The position numbers and the translations under genes were made by a program. 64,000 bases of DNA, taken from contig CM072339.1 in NCBI GenBank assembly GCA_036874045.1, positions 4,595,501 to 4,659,500 of the forward strand, read 5' to 3'. The first letter of the stretch is position 1; every line of letters begins with the position of its first letter. Positions 26,001 through 39,800 of the stretch are shown here, piece after piece. The DNA comes from Cymodocea nodosa (taxonomy: Eukaryota; Streptophyta; Magnoliopsida; Alismatales; Cymodoceaceae). The notes beneath the pieces are model-generated. The model ran no database searches. It saw only the letters and a program-made list of their open reading frames with translations, and was not told the DNA's origin.

Positions 26001-29000
26001 ATTAATTTACCACTAAAAAGCATATAAGAATAAGGCTAAAGGCAGAATATGATAACTAACAAAAATACAACCTTCTAAATTTTGCATGCAGACCATTCTT
26101 TTTTACTTCTTGTAGCATTTGAAACCAGAGAGAGAAAAGATCTGCCGCAACCCCAAGCTTTTGCAGTATGCCAAGTGTCAAAGACGCATTGTAATAGAGT
26201 GCATTTGCAATCTGGAAAATGTTTAACATGGTTGTCAACTTTGATATTGAACCATTGTAACCATTTATCAGCCTCATAAATACATGTAGACCAGAAAATA
26301 TATCCATTATATCGTGGAAATAACACGATGTTACACTAATCTGACAATCAACAGAGGCTGCTGAAGTTAAATAATAATAATAATAATAATAAATAATAGA
26401 TATCTGTCTAGTATTAAACAGACGACATTCTACAAATGCACTACATTTATCAAATCTACATATCGATGTTTACCAAGAAGCATTCTTGTGGATTATTCTT
26501 GCATGTATCATTTAATTTACAGTTTAGAAGTTAGAACCTAAGGCCTCAAGATGTCAGAACAACTGTCTCATTTAGTTTTATAATTTGAATTCATATATGC
26601 ATACCTCCCACTTGAAAAAAGTAAAAGAAAACTACCACCATGGTTGTCATCTACCCAACAAGATGAAGCTCTTATTATCTTAAACATGACTTCAATGACA
26701 CGAACATTGCATACTTCCAAAAAATCATGACAGAGAAAGATAATTTCCAATATCGAAGTGCTTTTATTAACACCTCTTCCGCACTATTGTTATGTGATAG
26801 ATTACCTTGACTTCATCAGTTTCCTTGCCTGTACTATTAAAAACATCATGGCCATAAAAGTTCCATCTATCGCTGGAGAATTAAAACTAACCAAAGAAAA
26901 AAGTATCCTCATAATGTGTATTTAATTTGTCAACGACCATGGAAAAACCCCTAATTATCAGCTTAAAGAAATCAAGTGGAAATGCATTCTAATTTCTATC
27001 TTTCTTATTCAAATATTAGCTATTGATTATGTTGTAGGAGAAAATTGGCATTAACCTGCAATTAGGATATATATATATATATATAATGGGTGAAATATTC
27101 AACAGATATTCAATAACCCATTTACATGAGAATAATAAATAATTTTATATCTAACATTCTCCCTCAAGTTGAAATATATATATCAAACATGTCTAGTTTG
27201 ATACATAAATTAGCAAACACACCCACACTCAAGCCTATAATAAAAATATCCTCTAGTTGGTGGGAATATTGAGTGTAAGGAGTAACAATTGAACTATTTA
27301 TCACTATGTCTCTAACAAAATGACAATTAACCTTTTCTCTTTTTATGGAATGTTGAACTATTTGTCATAAAAATGATTGTTTGATTCTCATATGCACAAG
27401 AGACTTAACAACAAATCCAAGTTTCTATAAGAGAGATTTTAACTATAACATCTCACATACAATCTACGATAAAGCAATACTTAGCTTCTACATTACATCT
27501 AGATACCACATTTTGTTTCTTTCTATGCTAGGTTTCCAAATTTCCTCTTACATTGGTACAAAAACCAAAAGTGGATTTTCTATCTCTTTTATCACCTACA
27601 TAACTAGAATCTATGTAGCTTTCCACATGTAGATGGCCATATTTTCCATAAATAAGGCTTTTACTTGGAACTTTCTTGACCTATGCAAGAACTTGAATTG
27701 CCTCTCGCCAATAGATTGCTTTAGGTTCATGCATAAACTAACTCAACACATGCACAACATAAACTATGTTTGGTCTAATAATAGTCAAGTATATTAACTT
27801 TCCAACCAACCTCATGTCTCTTCCTAGATCATCTACAAGATTGGAGGAGACATCCCAACATGGAGGATTCTATTCGATGGGCATATTTTCTAGTTTGCAT
27901 CTAGCTAATCTTATCTCCTATAGCAAATCTAGTGTGTATTTCCTTTGAGATAGAAAGAGCTTCTCCCTAGTATATCTAAATTCAATTCCCAGAAAGTACC
28001 TTGATTTTCTCATATTTTTTGTGACAATATATTTGTTCAAATATGTCTTTGTGTTATTAATATTTTTCATTTTACTTGTAAGAAAAATATCATCTACATA
28101 TACAACCAAAATAATATATTCATTGCCTATTTTCTTGTAGAATATCAAGTGATCCATTGCACATTTGTGAAAACCACTAGCACATACGACCCTACTTATT
28201 TTATTATACCATGCCTTATGGACTTTGCTCAAGCCCATAGATTGCCTTTCTAAGGGGAAAATTTGAAACTCCTCCTAAGCAACATACATTGGTGTTTGTT
28301 TTATAAGCACTTGCTTAAAAAGATCACCTCACCATATAAGAAGACAATACATCTAACTAGAAAAATGGTCAAAACTAGTTAGTAGCAATAGACAAAATAA
28401 CCCAAATTGAGTAAAGGCATGCCACTAGTGAAAGGTTTCTTCATAAGCTATATCATAGGTCCTGTGTGCCACTAGACAAGTCTTGTAGTAAACAACTATC
28501 TCATCTAATTTGTATTCGATGGTATATACCTATCTACAAGAAACAATGCATGCTTCAAAATAGGGAATTGAATCCCACATGTCACGTAACCTAAGTGATT
28601 CCATTTCCTTATACATGGTTGTTTCTAGTGAGATATCATGAAAGCTTCCTAATAATTCCTAAGAAGAAATTTTGCAGGTATAAACAAGGCAAAGCTATGA
28701 AAGGCAAGATGTAGATTATCATAAGACACAAACTTAGACAAAGGATGTGAGGTGCAAGATCTTTTACCCTTAAATAAAGTAACAAATAAGTCCAAATCTA
28801 TGTGAAAAAGCTATGGTGGTGAACCTACAAGCATCATTGAGAAAGGTAGAACAAAAAGCAATTGAGATGTCCTATGACAACTATATATCTATAGTGGTTG
28901 TTGTGTTGGATGTTATCTAGTAGATGAGTTAAGCTCAGTAGCCACTTGTCAATTATTATACCTTAATCAAAATAAGTAAAGGTAAGCTTTCTATCAAAGT

Positions 29001-32000
29001 AGAGCGATCAAAGTAAGGTTGAGATTGAAAAAAGGTAACATCAAGAAATACATAGTATTTCTAACTCAAAGGGTACTAAAGAAGATATCCTTTTTAGATA
29101 AGAAAATAATTAACAAAAACACATTTTATAGATCTAGGTGACAACTTATCAAGACATAAGAAAATCTTTAACAAAAGCCACACAACCAAAATCCTTAGGC
29201 AATAATGAAAAAATATCAAAATCAGGTTGAAGACAACATATCAGGATGTCACCACCTAAAGTAGAGGAAGACATTCAATTATTGTGAAAAGAAACAATGA
29301 GTACAACATCACACCAAAAGTATTTAAGGACATCCATTTGCAACATAACAACATGGACAACATCAAAAATATGTCTATGCTTACACTCTACCACTCCATT
29401 TTGTTGGGAACAATAAGGACATGTAGTTTGGTAAAGAATACCAAGAGAATGACAAATAATTTGAAATTCCTATTCAACAAATTCAAGAGCATTATCAAAA
29501 CATATAATTTTTGGAGTAGCAAAAAATATTCTTTATTTCAGCTAAAAACTGTTTAAATATCAACCACATGAAGATGATCTTTTAATAGAAAGACCATACA
29601 CAAGAATAATCAACAAAGACAAGATAATAATGAAGACCCAAATCAGAAGATACATCACAATGAATAATATGAAAAAGACTCTTATGAGACACATGACACG
29701 AACTCTGAAATATAACATAGGAGTGCTTACTCAACTAACATAGCTCACACTAAAATGGAACAACAGAAATCTAGGGGAGTGCTTATTGAAGCTTCTTCTA
29801 TGAATGGAGCTCTAATCAATAGTGTCATGAGATCTACAATTCTACTGTAAACATCAAAGCCATCAGACCACTTGGTACTTTGTCGCATACAAGCATGTAC
29901 ACTCCATTGTTGTGCTTACAATCAAAACCAATCTTCTTCTCTATCTACAAATCTTGAAAACTACAGTAAAAGGGAAAAAGGTTATAAAACATTTTAGTTG
30001 AATGGTAATGACACTTATAGATATGTTGATAAGAATGTAAGGTACATATATGACATTCTTGATTTAAGAGGAGACTTTGATCAACCCTTACCTAGATACA
30101 AAACATGAACAACCATCAACAATGGTTATAAATGACATATCTAAAATTGAGGAAAGTCTATCAAAAAAAGTAGATATACCTAACATATGCAAGCTATGGT
30201 GAATGTATAATCCTTGAGTTATGTGTAGAAGTTATCATAGCAACATAGGTGGTAGTACCTAAAGTGGAAGCTTGGCACTCATGGTGCTAGAATTCAAATA
30301 TAATCCATGAGTTATCTATAGAAGTTATTGTAGTAGCATGGGTGGTAGTACCTAAAGTCAAAGCATGGCACTCATGGTGGTAGAATTTGAAGCCTACAAA
30401 TGGAGGAGTCAATTATAGCCCACTTGCAAAATAGTGACCATGCTAGGGGTTAGGGAAGGTTGGGAGGACTCAATAACAACTTGTACCTACTATAGTTTAT
30501 CGAACTTGTCCCAATACTTGTTTGAGTGATGTTTAATCTTACCATAGTGCTGGCAACACATAGACTAATGATTTCTACAACCACCCCCTCCATGTTCGTG
30601 ACTATGGGAAGAGGAAGCAACCATGGCAAAATGATCCATAATCAAAAAGGGAGAAATCATTGAAATTTGCATGGTCTTTGGGAAAGTCACTTACAAGTTT
30701 GACATCCTATCTGTTCCTTTTGACCTCAGATTTGAGAAGAAATTTCAAAATTTAGACCAAATAAGTGTTAGGAAGATCCTTCCTATTGTTAGGAAGATCT
30801 CTTCTACTTAATTTTAGTGATGTCAAACTTAATGATAAATCTATATTTTAGGTTATGCAATGGTTATTGTAGGAAATCAAGTATCTAGGAAAGAAACTGA
30901 AAAGAACTGAAAACATCAAGATATTCCAAAAAGAAGTTGAAAAGATTTAGAGGATTCAGAGAGCTTCAAGAATGTGCTTTAATGATTATTATTGATGTAT
31001 TATTTTCTTGTCTTCTTAGGGCTAACGTGAAATCTTTGTTGTGCTCTTGCATGCTAGAACAATTACACAAGATTATTTAGGAAGTTTGCATACACTTAGT
31101 TTTAGAAATGTGGTAAATTAAACATTTATACATAGAAGTTAGGCTCAAAAGAAAATCAGCACACTGTTTGCAAAATGGCATATCAATTGGTGTATCAGTA
31201 GAATAGTTGAGACCTGCACAAAATTGGGATACCAGTACTCAGTTCCAACATACCATTTTTAAGGATAGTAACTTATTGGACCTATAAATTCGACACTCCA
31301 TTGTCTATATTGACATACCAATTTTGGTGACACAAAACATTCAGTAAGATTATAAAAGATCTATTTTCAGCATGCTCATTAGCAATTCCAATATACTGTT
31401 TATTAGATTAGAAGTTAAGTAAGAATATTAAGTTACAATTGACAATCCAATTTATAGTCACTGACATAACATTCTGGAGATCAAATCTGGAGTTAATCTC
31501 TAGATTTCGAATGAAATATCAGCTTTGTGAGTCTAACATTTTATGATTTGAAATTCCTTACAAATGTGTTTAGGATTTTAAACGTTGGAGAAAGAGGATC
31601 TACACGAAAACCACATTCATTCTAAGGAATCCTAGAGTCTTTATCAACATTTCTAAGTGATTATAAAGGTGATTCTTATGGATTAAAGGCAAATCTTTAC
31701 CATTGAAGCTAACTTTCATGTAAATGCACTCAAGAGCATATCAAGAGAAGTTAGCTATGTTTTTCTTCATATTGTAAGTTGAGTTAAGTTTTTGTAACTT
31801 AGCCCACCAAGTTGTGATGATGCTCTTTAGGTTGTAAGGAGGGCTCCTTGGGTTATATGAGGAGACAGGCTTGGTGGGTTTGGCTAAGGGTTTGACGTAA
31901 AGGATAAGGTGTTGGCCTGTGAATAACACTATATTATAGTGTAGGGCTCAAGTAGGATTTACTTAGAGAATGAACATACCCATTTAGAGAATCATTATAA

Positions 32001-33833
32001 ATTCTTGTGTACTTGTGGTTTGGTTATTTATTTGTTTTGCATTATTGCATTTATCAAAAACAAAAACACAAACAAAAATTTTCATCATGGTTTGTTTAAA
32101 ATTCATTCATGTTTCTTTTGTGTACGTTTAGTTTAGAATAAAAAATCTACATGTATATTTTGTTGATTCACTATTCATCCCTTTTAGTGAAACCATCAAT
32201 TCTAACTAGTACACTACAATGGCTAACTCTTCCCTATAACAGCCTACATTTGAAATAACAAGGGATTAATAGACATCCAACTCATCTATCAAGCCATGTA
32301 AGGTGCTATAATAGTCTTGGGGGGTCTAATCATCTTATTTGAGCATGAAAATCTGCTCGTACACCTGAATAGTCTTTGCAATATTCTTTTTAGACCCATA
32401 TGTTTTCTTAAGTGTAGTTCAAATTTTCTTTGCAAGTTGTTTCATAATAACACCCTATGAAACATTTGGCCCCATACTAACAAGCATCTAAGAGATAATG
32501 GTAGTATTGTTGGCTAACCAATCATCGTATGCAGAATTTTTCAAATTAGGTGGATCATGTTGATGAGGTGATTAAGTTTTCAATGGGCAATCACATTAGT
32601 TTCAAAACTTCAAGCCCACACCATGTAGTTTTTCTCATTCAAATTTTTTAATGTGCTCGTAAAGCTCTTAATGAGAGGATCATAGGCAATCATGTTGAAC
32701 TAAGTGATTTCATCTAGGCGGCAAGCAACTTACTTTAGAGGCCCAAGAAAATGTGGTAAATGATAGTTCACATGCATGAAGACTCTCTTGAGCACTATTA
32801 GGCAACCTACAACATTTTGTGGTTAGATAGAATGGCTACTGACATCATTGGTCACATAAGGAGAGGAAAAAAAGGCTTGACTGATTAACCTAGTTTGCAA
32901 GGAGATTAACCGTCCAAACAAGAGAGGGTGACACCAAGGGTTGATGTAAAACCTTAGGATGGTGTAGACAAAAGTAATAGAAAACAAAGGAATTGGTGAA
33001 CCAAGTGGAAAAAAGGGAGGGGTCGATAGTAGTGAGGGATGGCGATGATGTCATTGAAGTAGGGGACAATGACAAGTGGAAGGCACGTGGGGTGGGTGGC
33101 AACTAGGGACAAGTGGCCTAAAGCTTTTGGTAACATGTGAGAGAAAATTAACATCAACCTACAATTAGGGTTATATTTATATATATATATGCACAGATAA
33201 TAGAGATCAACATTTGTCACACACGAGTATCCTCACTTCTAGATGAGAATGCACGAGTGTACCTCTACCATGGTCGACATTGACAATCACCTTTCTCTTG
33301 TATGATCAAATGTGTGAAGGATGGGAGACTTGCACCTACCTCCTCAAATGAGTGACTTTACTATGGAAATGTGAGATGAATTTTTGATGATCGACGTTGA
33401 TGTGTACATCCTCTCTCTCGTGTGAATTCAAGGATGTTCTCCTCCCACAACTAGTTCTATGAAAATGAGGTTCTCCCTTCACGTAGGATTGCTTGTTAAC
33501 TTACAAAATCACCATGAGTGTGTAAAGGACAAAAGGTGTTGTCAATTTAATCGGGAAAAAGGTTATCAAGGAAGAAAAATAAATCTTTCATAGCCATCGA
33601 CTTTATATATATATATATATTCATGACCACCTTTCTTTTTTCATTTTTTTTATATAAATTGTCACATTCTATCTCCCTTAAAATAATTTTTTTCTTTAAA
33701 ACTTAAAATAAAGCTCAATACCTATTGACTCAAATAGATGGGGGTACTTTTTCCAAACATTGTCTTTAAGTTTCCATATAACCTCTCTCTCATAATGATT
33801 GTTCCATTGTACCTTTACATATAAAATATTTTG

Positions 33834-33872
<39 letters not shown>

Positions 33873-36800
33873 GTGGAATATTTTCACATCCAATACAGTA
33901 TTATAATAAGAATCTTTCACTCTTTTTTAGGAAAAGTAGGGCACAATCAGAATGTTTACCCTCATCTTCAAATTAGAACTCAAGTTCTTGCAAAGAATGA
34001 ACATCAAAGAACCTATCACTACATTCTACAAATCCATCCTTTGCATCAATATAATCAAAGGAGAAATTTCATGATATAATATTTGTTAGACATGTTATTC
34101 GAGTAAATGGATCTTTTGGATCCATATATGCTTGTATTTATACTCTAATCTGAATAGTGATCAATACTTTTCTTCTTAATCCCTCTCTTAATTTGGTATC
34201 AAAGCAAGGTTACGTTTAAGCCTTCTTTTTACCTAATTTTGTTGCAATCATTGTCTATCTTCCAATGTCGTTCCCCTCCTTTCTCCAATTGGTGAAATTC
34301 AACGAACCAACATTGAACGTCATTAGATTCTTCACACACCTCCATTTCTAGTCTCCATTAAAACTTTGACAACACCTACGTTTGCCGATGCATTTGTTTG
34401 TCATCATGCTCACTTCTCCAAACTATCTTGTCTTCGTGCAGTATTGTCACTAGTTTCTCCACCATGTTTGTGTTATTAGGGCGAGTAGTACAGGTGTAGA
34501 GTATACCACAAGAAATCCAAGTTCAATCGAAAGCTTATTAGCAATAAGTCTCCGGTAGATTTATGATTTCGGAAGGCTATCAAGTCAAAGTATTTGAAAT
34601 AACATTTCAGTCGGAAAGCTTTGAACTATCTGAAAGTCAAGAGATTTCGAAGGGTTACTGGCTGTAACCATCCGAAATGACTTAAAGAATACTTAAGTGG
34701 ATGTTCGAATAGTTATGAAACTAAGTATTCAAAAGTCTGACACTTGAGTGAATGTTCGAATAGTTAAGAAGTCAAGTATCTGAAAGATAGTGACTTAAGT
34801 GGATCTTCGGATAGTTAGGCAGTAACTATCCGAAAGTCATGAGTTTTTCGGAAGGTTACAACTACAACCTTTCGAAGTGACTGAAGAGACACTTAAGTGA
34901 GTTTTCGAATGATTAAGACAGTAACTATCCAAAAGGCATATAGTTTTCGGAAAGTTAACAGCAGAACCTTTCGAATGGACTAAGAGAGACGTAAGTGAAT
35001 TTTTGGATAGTTAAGTCTATAACTATCTAAAAGACCAAATCTCTCTGAACAATTAGCCTACTACAGTACTATCCATTACAACAAATGAAGAAAGAAGAAT
35101 TTTCTTTGGATAGTTAAGTTTTGTAACTATCCGAAGTGTTACAGTTTTCGGAAAGATAGGAAGATAAGACTCCGAAATTAAGAGTTCCTTCTCCGAAGTA
35201 TTTTCTCTCTACTATAATGGCTCAAGTGTAATTAAAGGTTTATTAACCCTAGGTTAGATAGTATATAAACATTTATGATGTTGTAAAATATTATGTGGTT
35301 GATTATGCCAAAGCTCATAGTAGAACCCTCAACTCTCCGTGAATGTAGGTTGTTGTTGAATCATGTAAATCTTATGTCTTCAGTGTTCTTTCCTCTTTCT
35401 CTTCATTTCTAGTTTTAGTGAATTTAGAGGTGAGTTTTTCAGAATCGTGCCATAGTGAGTGACTGAACAATCGGATTTAATAACAATTGGTATCAGAACC
35501 GAAGATTTTTCAGTTTAACAGAATGACAGACGATAGAAAGCTCAGGATCGAGAAGTTTGATGGAAAAGATTCAGATATTGGAGGTCTCAGATAAAAGACT
35601 GTTTGTATCAGAAGGATCTTCATCAACCTCTGTTTGGAAGAAAACCAGAGAAGATAGATCAAGAAGAGTGAAAGTTGCTGAACAGGAAAGCTTTAAGTCT
35701 CGTTAGGTTGTCACTGACAAGGAACATTCATTCAAATGTTACCAAAGAGAAAACAACAACTAACTTGATGAAAGTATTGTCCAACATGTATGAGAAGCCA
35801 TTAGCTGCCAATAAGGTATTTCTCATGCATAGATTATTCAATCTGAAAATGCATAAAAATGGGAATGTTACAAACCACGTTAATGAGTTAAATACTATTT
35901 TGAATCAACTGCATTCAGTAGATATAGTATTTGATGATGAAGTCAGGGCCTTGATTTTATTATCTTCATTACCAGAAAGTCGATCTCCTATCGTGACTAG
36001 TGTAAGTAGTTTACTAGGTCATAAAAAGCTCAAAATGAGTGACATCCGGGATTTAATTTTAAGTGAAGACATTCCTAGGAAAAGTGAATTGTCAGCTTCA
36101 ACTTCTGCCTTTAGTATTGAAAGTAAAGAGAGAAGTAAATCAAAACAATTTAAATCTAAAAGAAGGTTAAAGTCCAAAGGTACCAGTAAGGTGAGTTCAG
36201 ATATTAAATGTTGAAACTGTAATCAATGAGGGCACTTCAAGTTACAGTGTAAGACTCCTAATAAAGATAGCAAAAAGAAGGAATCAAAAAGAGCAGGTGC
36301 AAATGTTGTCTCCTACGATTTAGATGACGCTCTAGTATGCTATGTGGACAGTTCCATTGGCTCATGGGTACTGAACTCCAGAGCTTTATTCCACAATATC
36401 TATAGGAAAGATTTATTGCACAATTATCGTGCAACTCCTGTAAAGAAAGTGTACCTAGCTAACACAAACTTGGATGTGTTGGGAAAATGAGAGATACACA
36501 TTAAAACAAAACAAGAGATATGAAAATTGCAAGAAGTCAATTATGTTCTTGATTTTGTAAAGCAATTAATTTTCATAATTTCCTTAGAAGAAAGTCAACT
36601 TTGCCAAGACTCCTCATGATCCAAAGTCACAGAAATCGGAGCTAGTTCATACGGATGTATGGGGGCCTACCTCTATCAGTTCTTTAGGAGGTACTCTCTA
36701 TTATGTCACCTTCATTGATGATAGTACTAAGAATGTATGAATTTATTTTCTGAAACAGAAGTCTGAAGTTTTCCAAGTCTTCAAGAAATGGAAGGCAGAA

Positions 36801-39800
36801 GTGGAAAATCAAAGTGTAAGAAAAATCAAATCCATCAGGTCAGATAATGGAGGAGAATATGATAGCCATGAATTCAAAGTCTACTATGATGAGCAAGAGA
36901 TTAAAAGGCAGATGATTGTAGCTAGAATTCCACAACAAAATGGAGTTGCTAAAAGGATGAACAAGATCTTGAATGAACGAACAAGATGCATGAAACTACA
37001 TGCAAGTTTTCCCAAGACATTCTAAGCAGAAGCTGTAAATACAGCTGCCTATCTAATAAATAGAGGATCGTCTGTCCCAATGGAGCTCAAAAATCTTGAA
37101 GAATTGTGGACTGGGAAAGAGGTCAACTATGCTCACTTAAAAGTCTTTGGATCCAAGTCATTTGCCCACTTGAACAGTGACAAAAGAGACAAGCTGGATT
37201 TAAAATCACAGAAGTGTTATTTCATTAGCTATGGTAAGGATTATTTTGGTTACAGATTCTGCGTAGAAGAAACCAAGAAAATAATCTATGCAAAAGATGT
37301 TACCTTTATTGAATCCAAGATGTACAAACACAGAGAAAGTGCAGATGAACAACAGTTAGAGCTTCAGTCTGAAAGTACTATTGAGATCAGTCTAAATAAT
37401 GATGTTGAACAACTTCAGAAGGAACCTATAGAAGAAATTCAACTTTCAGAAGTTAAACAATAAGAACATCTAGATGATCAAGAAGATGAAGTTGTCATCA
37501 GACAACTTAGAAGATTTGGAAGGATTTCCAGACAACCAAAAAGGTATCTACCATCACTCAATTATCTGTTGCTGATGGGTGATGGTGAACCTAAAACATA
37601 TCAGGAATTAATTTGTACAAGTGATGCACATAAATGAGAGTTAACAATGAAAGAAGAAATGAAGTCTCTAAAGAAGAATAAAACTTGAGAGCTAACTTCA
37701 TTGCTAAAAGAAAAGAAAATCTTAGGAAACAAGTGAGTGTTCAGGATGAAGAAACAACCAGATGGCAACAAGAAATTTAAAATCAAACTTATAGTCAAGG
37801 GTTTTCAGTAAATTCAAGATATACTGAAGTATTCTCTACGGTCATGAAAATGAATACTATAAGAATAGTCTTAAGCATTGTTATTGTAGAAAATTTGTTC
37901 TTGGAGCAAATGGATGTAAAGACAGTATTCCTATATAGAGATTTGTAAGAAGAACTCTACATAATGCAGCCAGAAGGATTTGTAGTACTTGGCAAAAAAA
38001 GAAAGTCAGTATATAGATTGTTGAAAAGTCTGTATGGTTTGAAGCAAGCATCAAGACAATGGTACAAGAAATTTAATACCTTTATCTGTATCCTAGGCTT
38101 CAAAAGATGCGATATAAACTATTGCCGCTACATAAAACTGTTTAATAATTACTTCAGTATTCTACTGATTTATGTAGATAATATGTTAATTGCTTGTTCA
38201 AGTATGGAACAGATTAAGCAATTAAAGAAACAATTGTTAAAAGAATTTGATATAAAGGATATGGGAGAAGCCAAGCAAATCTTAAGTATAAAAATCATCT
38301 GAGATAGAATAGCAGGCACATTGAGATTAAATCAGAAGTACTTAGAAAATGTACTTAAGAGATTTAATATCTCAAATGAGAGGAAAATTGAACTTCCTCT
38401 CGGATCCTATTTCAAGTTATCTAAAGATCAATCAGCTAAGACTGAAGAAGAAAAGACAAAAATATCCAAAATATCATATGCTTCAGTAGTAGAAAGTTTA
38501 ATGTATGTCATGATATGCATAAGACTTGATATATCTCATGTAGTGGGAGTGGTCAATAGATATATGGTAAATCTAGAGGCTAAGTATTAGTCTGCTGTAC
38601 TGTGGATACTCAGATATCTTAGATATTTCCTAGATGTAAATCTGAACTTCAAGAAAGGACCAGTTGAATTGATTGACTATTGTGATGCTGATTTGGGAAG
38701 AGAGTTAGATAAAAATAGAAGTACTTCAGGCTATGTTTTCTACATAGGAAGTATTGCAACAAACTGGAGATCCAAACTGCAAAGTATTGTTGCACTCTTG
38801 ACCATAGAAGCTGAATATGTTGCAGTTGTAGAGCTAGCTAAAGAAAAAATCTGGCTAGAGAATGTACCAACCGAATTAGAGTACAAACAAAAAAGAAGCA
38901 TTCTATTCTATGACAATCAAAGTGTCATTTATTTAGCTGAAAATCTAAAGTTTCATTCAAGATTTAAGTATATGAGAATGAAGTTTCATTTCATAAAGGA
39001 ATAGAGAGCAGAACAGGTTAGATCTGCAGAAGACTGCTGATGCTAAAAATGCTACAGACATGTTAACTAAAGTTCTGAATCTGTAGAAATTAAAGCTCTG
39101 TATGGCCTTAATCGATCTCCTAAATAATTAAGGAAAAAGGAGACATGGAGTTAATGTTTATTTGAGCTGTTGTAAATAATCTGTAAGTCAATAGTAGAGA
39201 TTATTTTTTCTTTGATCATTATGTCAAACTCCAAGTGGGAGATTGTTAGAGTGAGTAGTACAGGTGTAGAGCATGTCACAAGAAGTCCAAATTTAGTCGG
39301 AAGCTTGTTAGCAGTAAGTCTTTGGCAAATTTATGATTTCGGAAGGTTACTAGGTCAAAGTATCCGAAATAACGTTTCAATCAGAAGGCTTTAAGCTAAC
39401 CATCCAAAAGTCAGGAGATTTTGAAGGGTTACTGGCTGTAACCATCTGAAATAACTTAAAGGACACTTAAGTGGATGTTCAGACAGTTATGAAGTTAAGT
39501 ATCCGAAAGTCAAACACTTAAGTGGATGTTCAGATAGTTAAGAAACCAAGTATCCAAAAGACAGTGACTTAAGTGGATATTCAGATAGTTAGACAGTAAC
39601 TATCCAAAAGTCATGAGTTTTTCGGAAGGTTACAGCTACAACCTTCCGAAGTGACTGAAGAGACACTTAAGTGAGTTTTCAGATAATTAAGTTAGTAACT
39701 ATCTGGAAGACATGTAATTTTCGAAAAGTTAACGGCAGAATCTTCTGAATGTACTGAGAGAGGCGTAAGTGGGTTTTCGGACAGTTAAGTCTGTAACTAT

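Larger units (their letters stand above)
27030..33212 (-). mobile_element. Ty1/copia element E, decayed, with internal insert
   Basis: The left boundary is an LTR at about 27030-27156, followed by a polypurine tract (minus-strand GAGGGAG) and copia domains in the minus direction: RNase H pieces near 27300-27500, reverse transcriptase 27600-28600, integrase 29000-29800 and gag 30400-32750. A shortened right LTR lies at about 33136-33212, sharing the attaacctacaattagg-type core and a TA repeat. The primer site next to it is badly decayed, and no target duplication is evident. About 1.5 kb of foreign sequence (30645-32210) splits gag. It is in the same direction as the importin gene. Confidence 0.75.
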
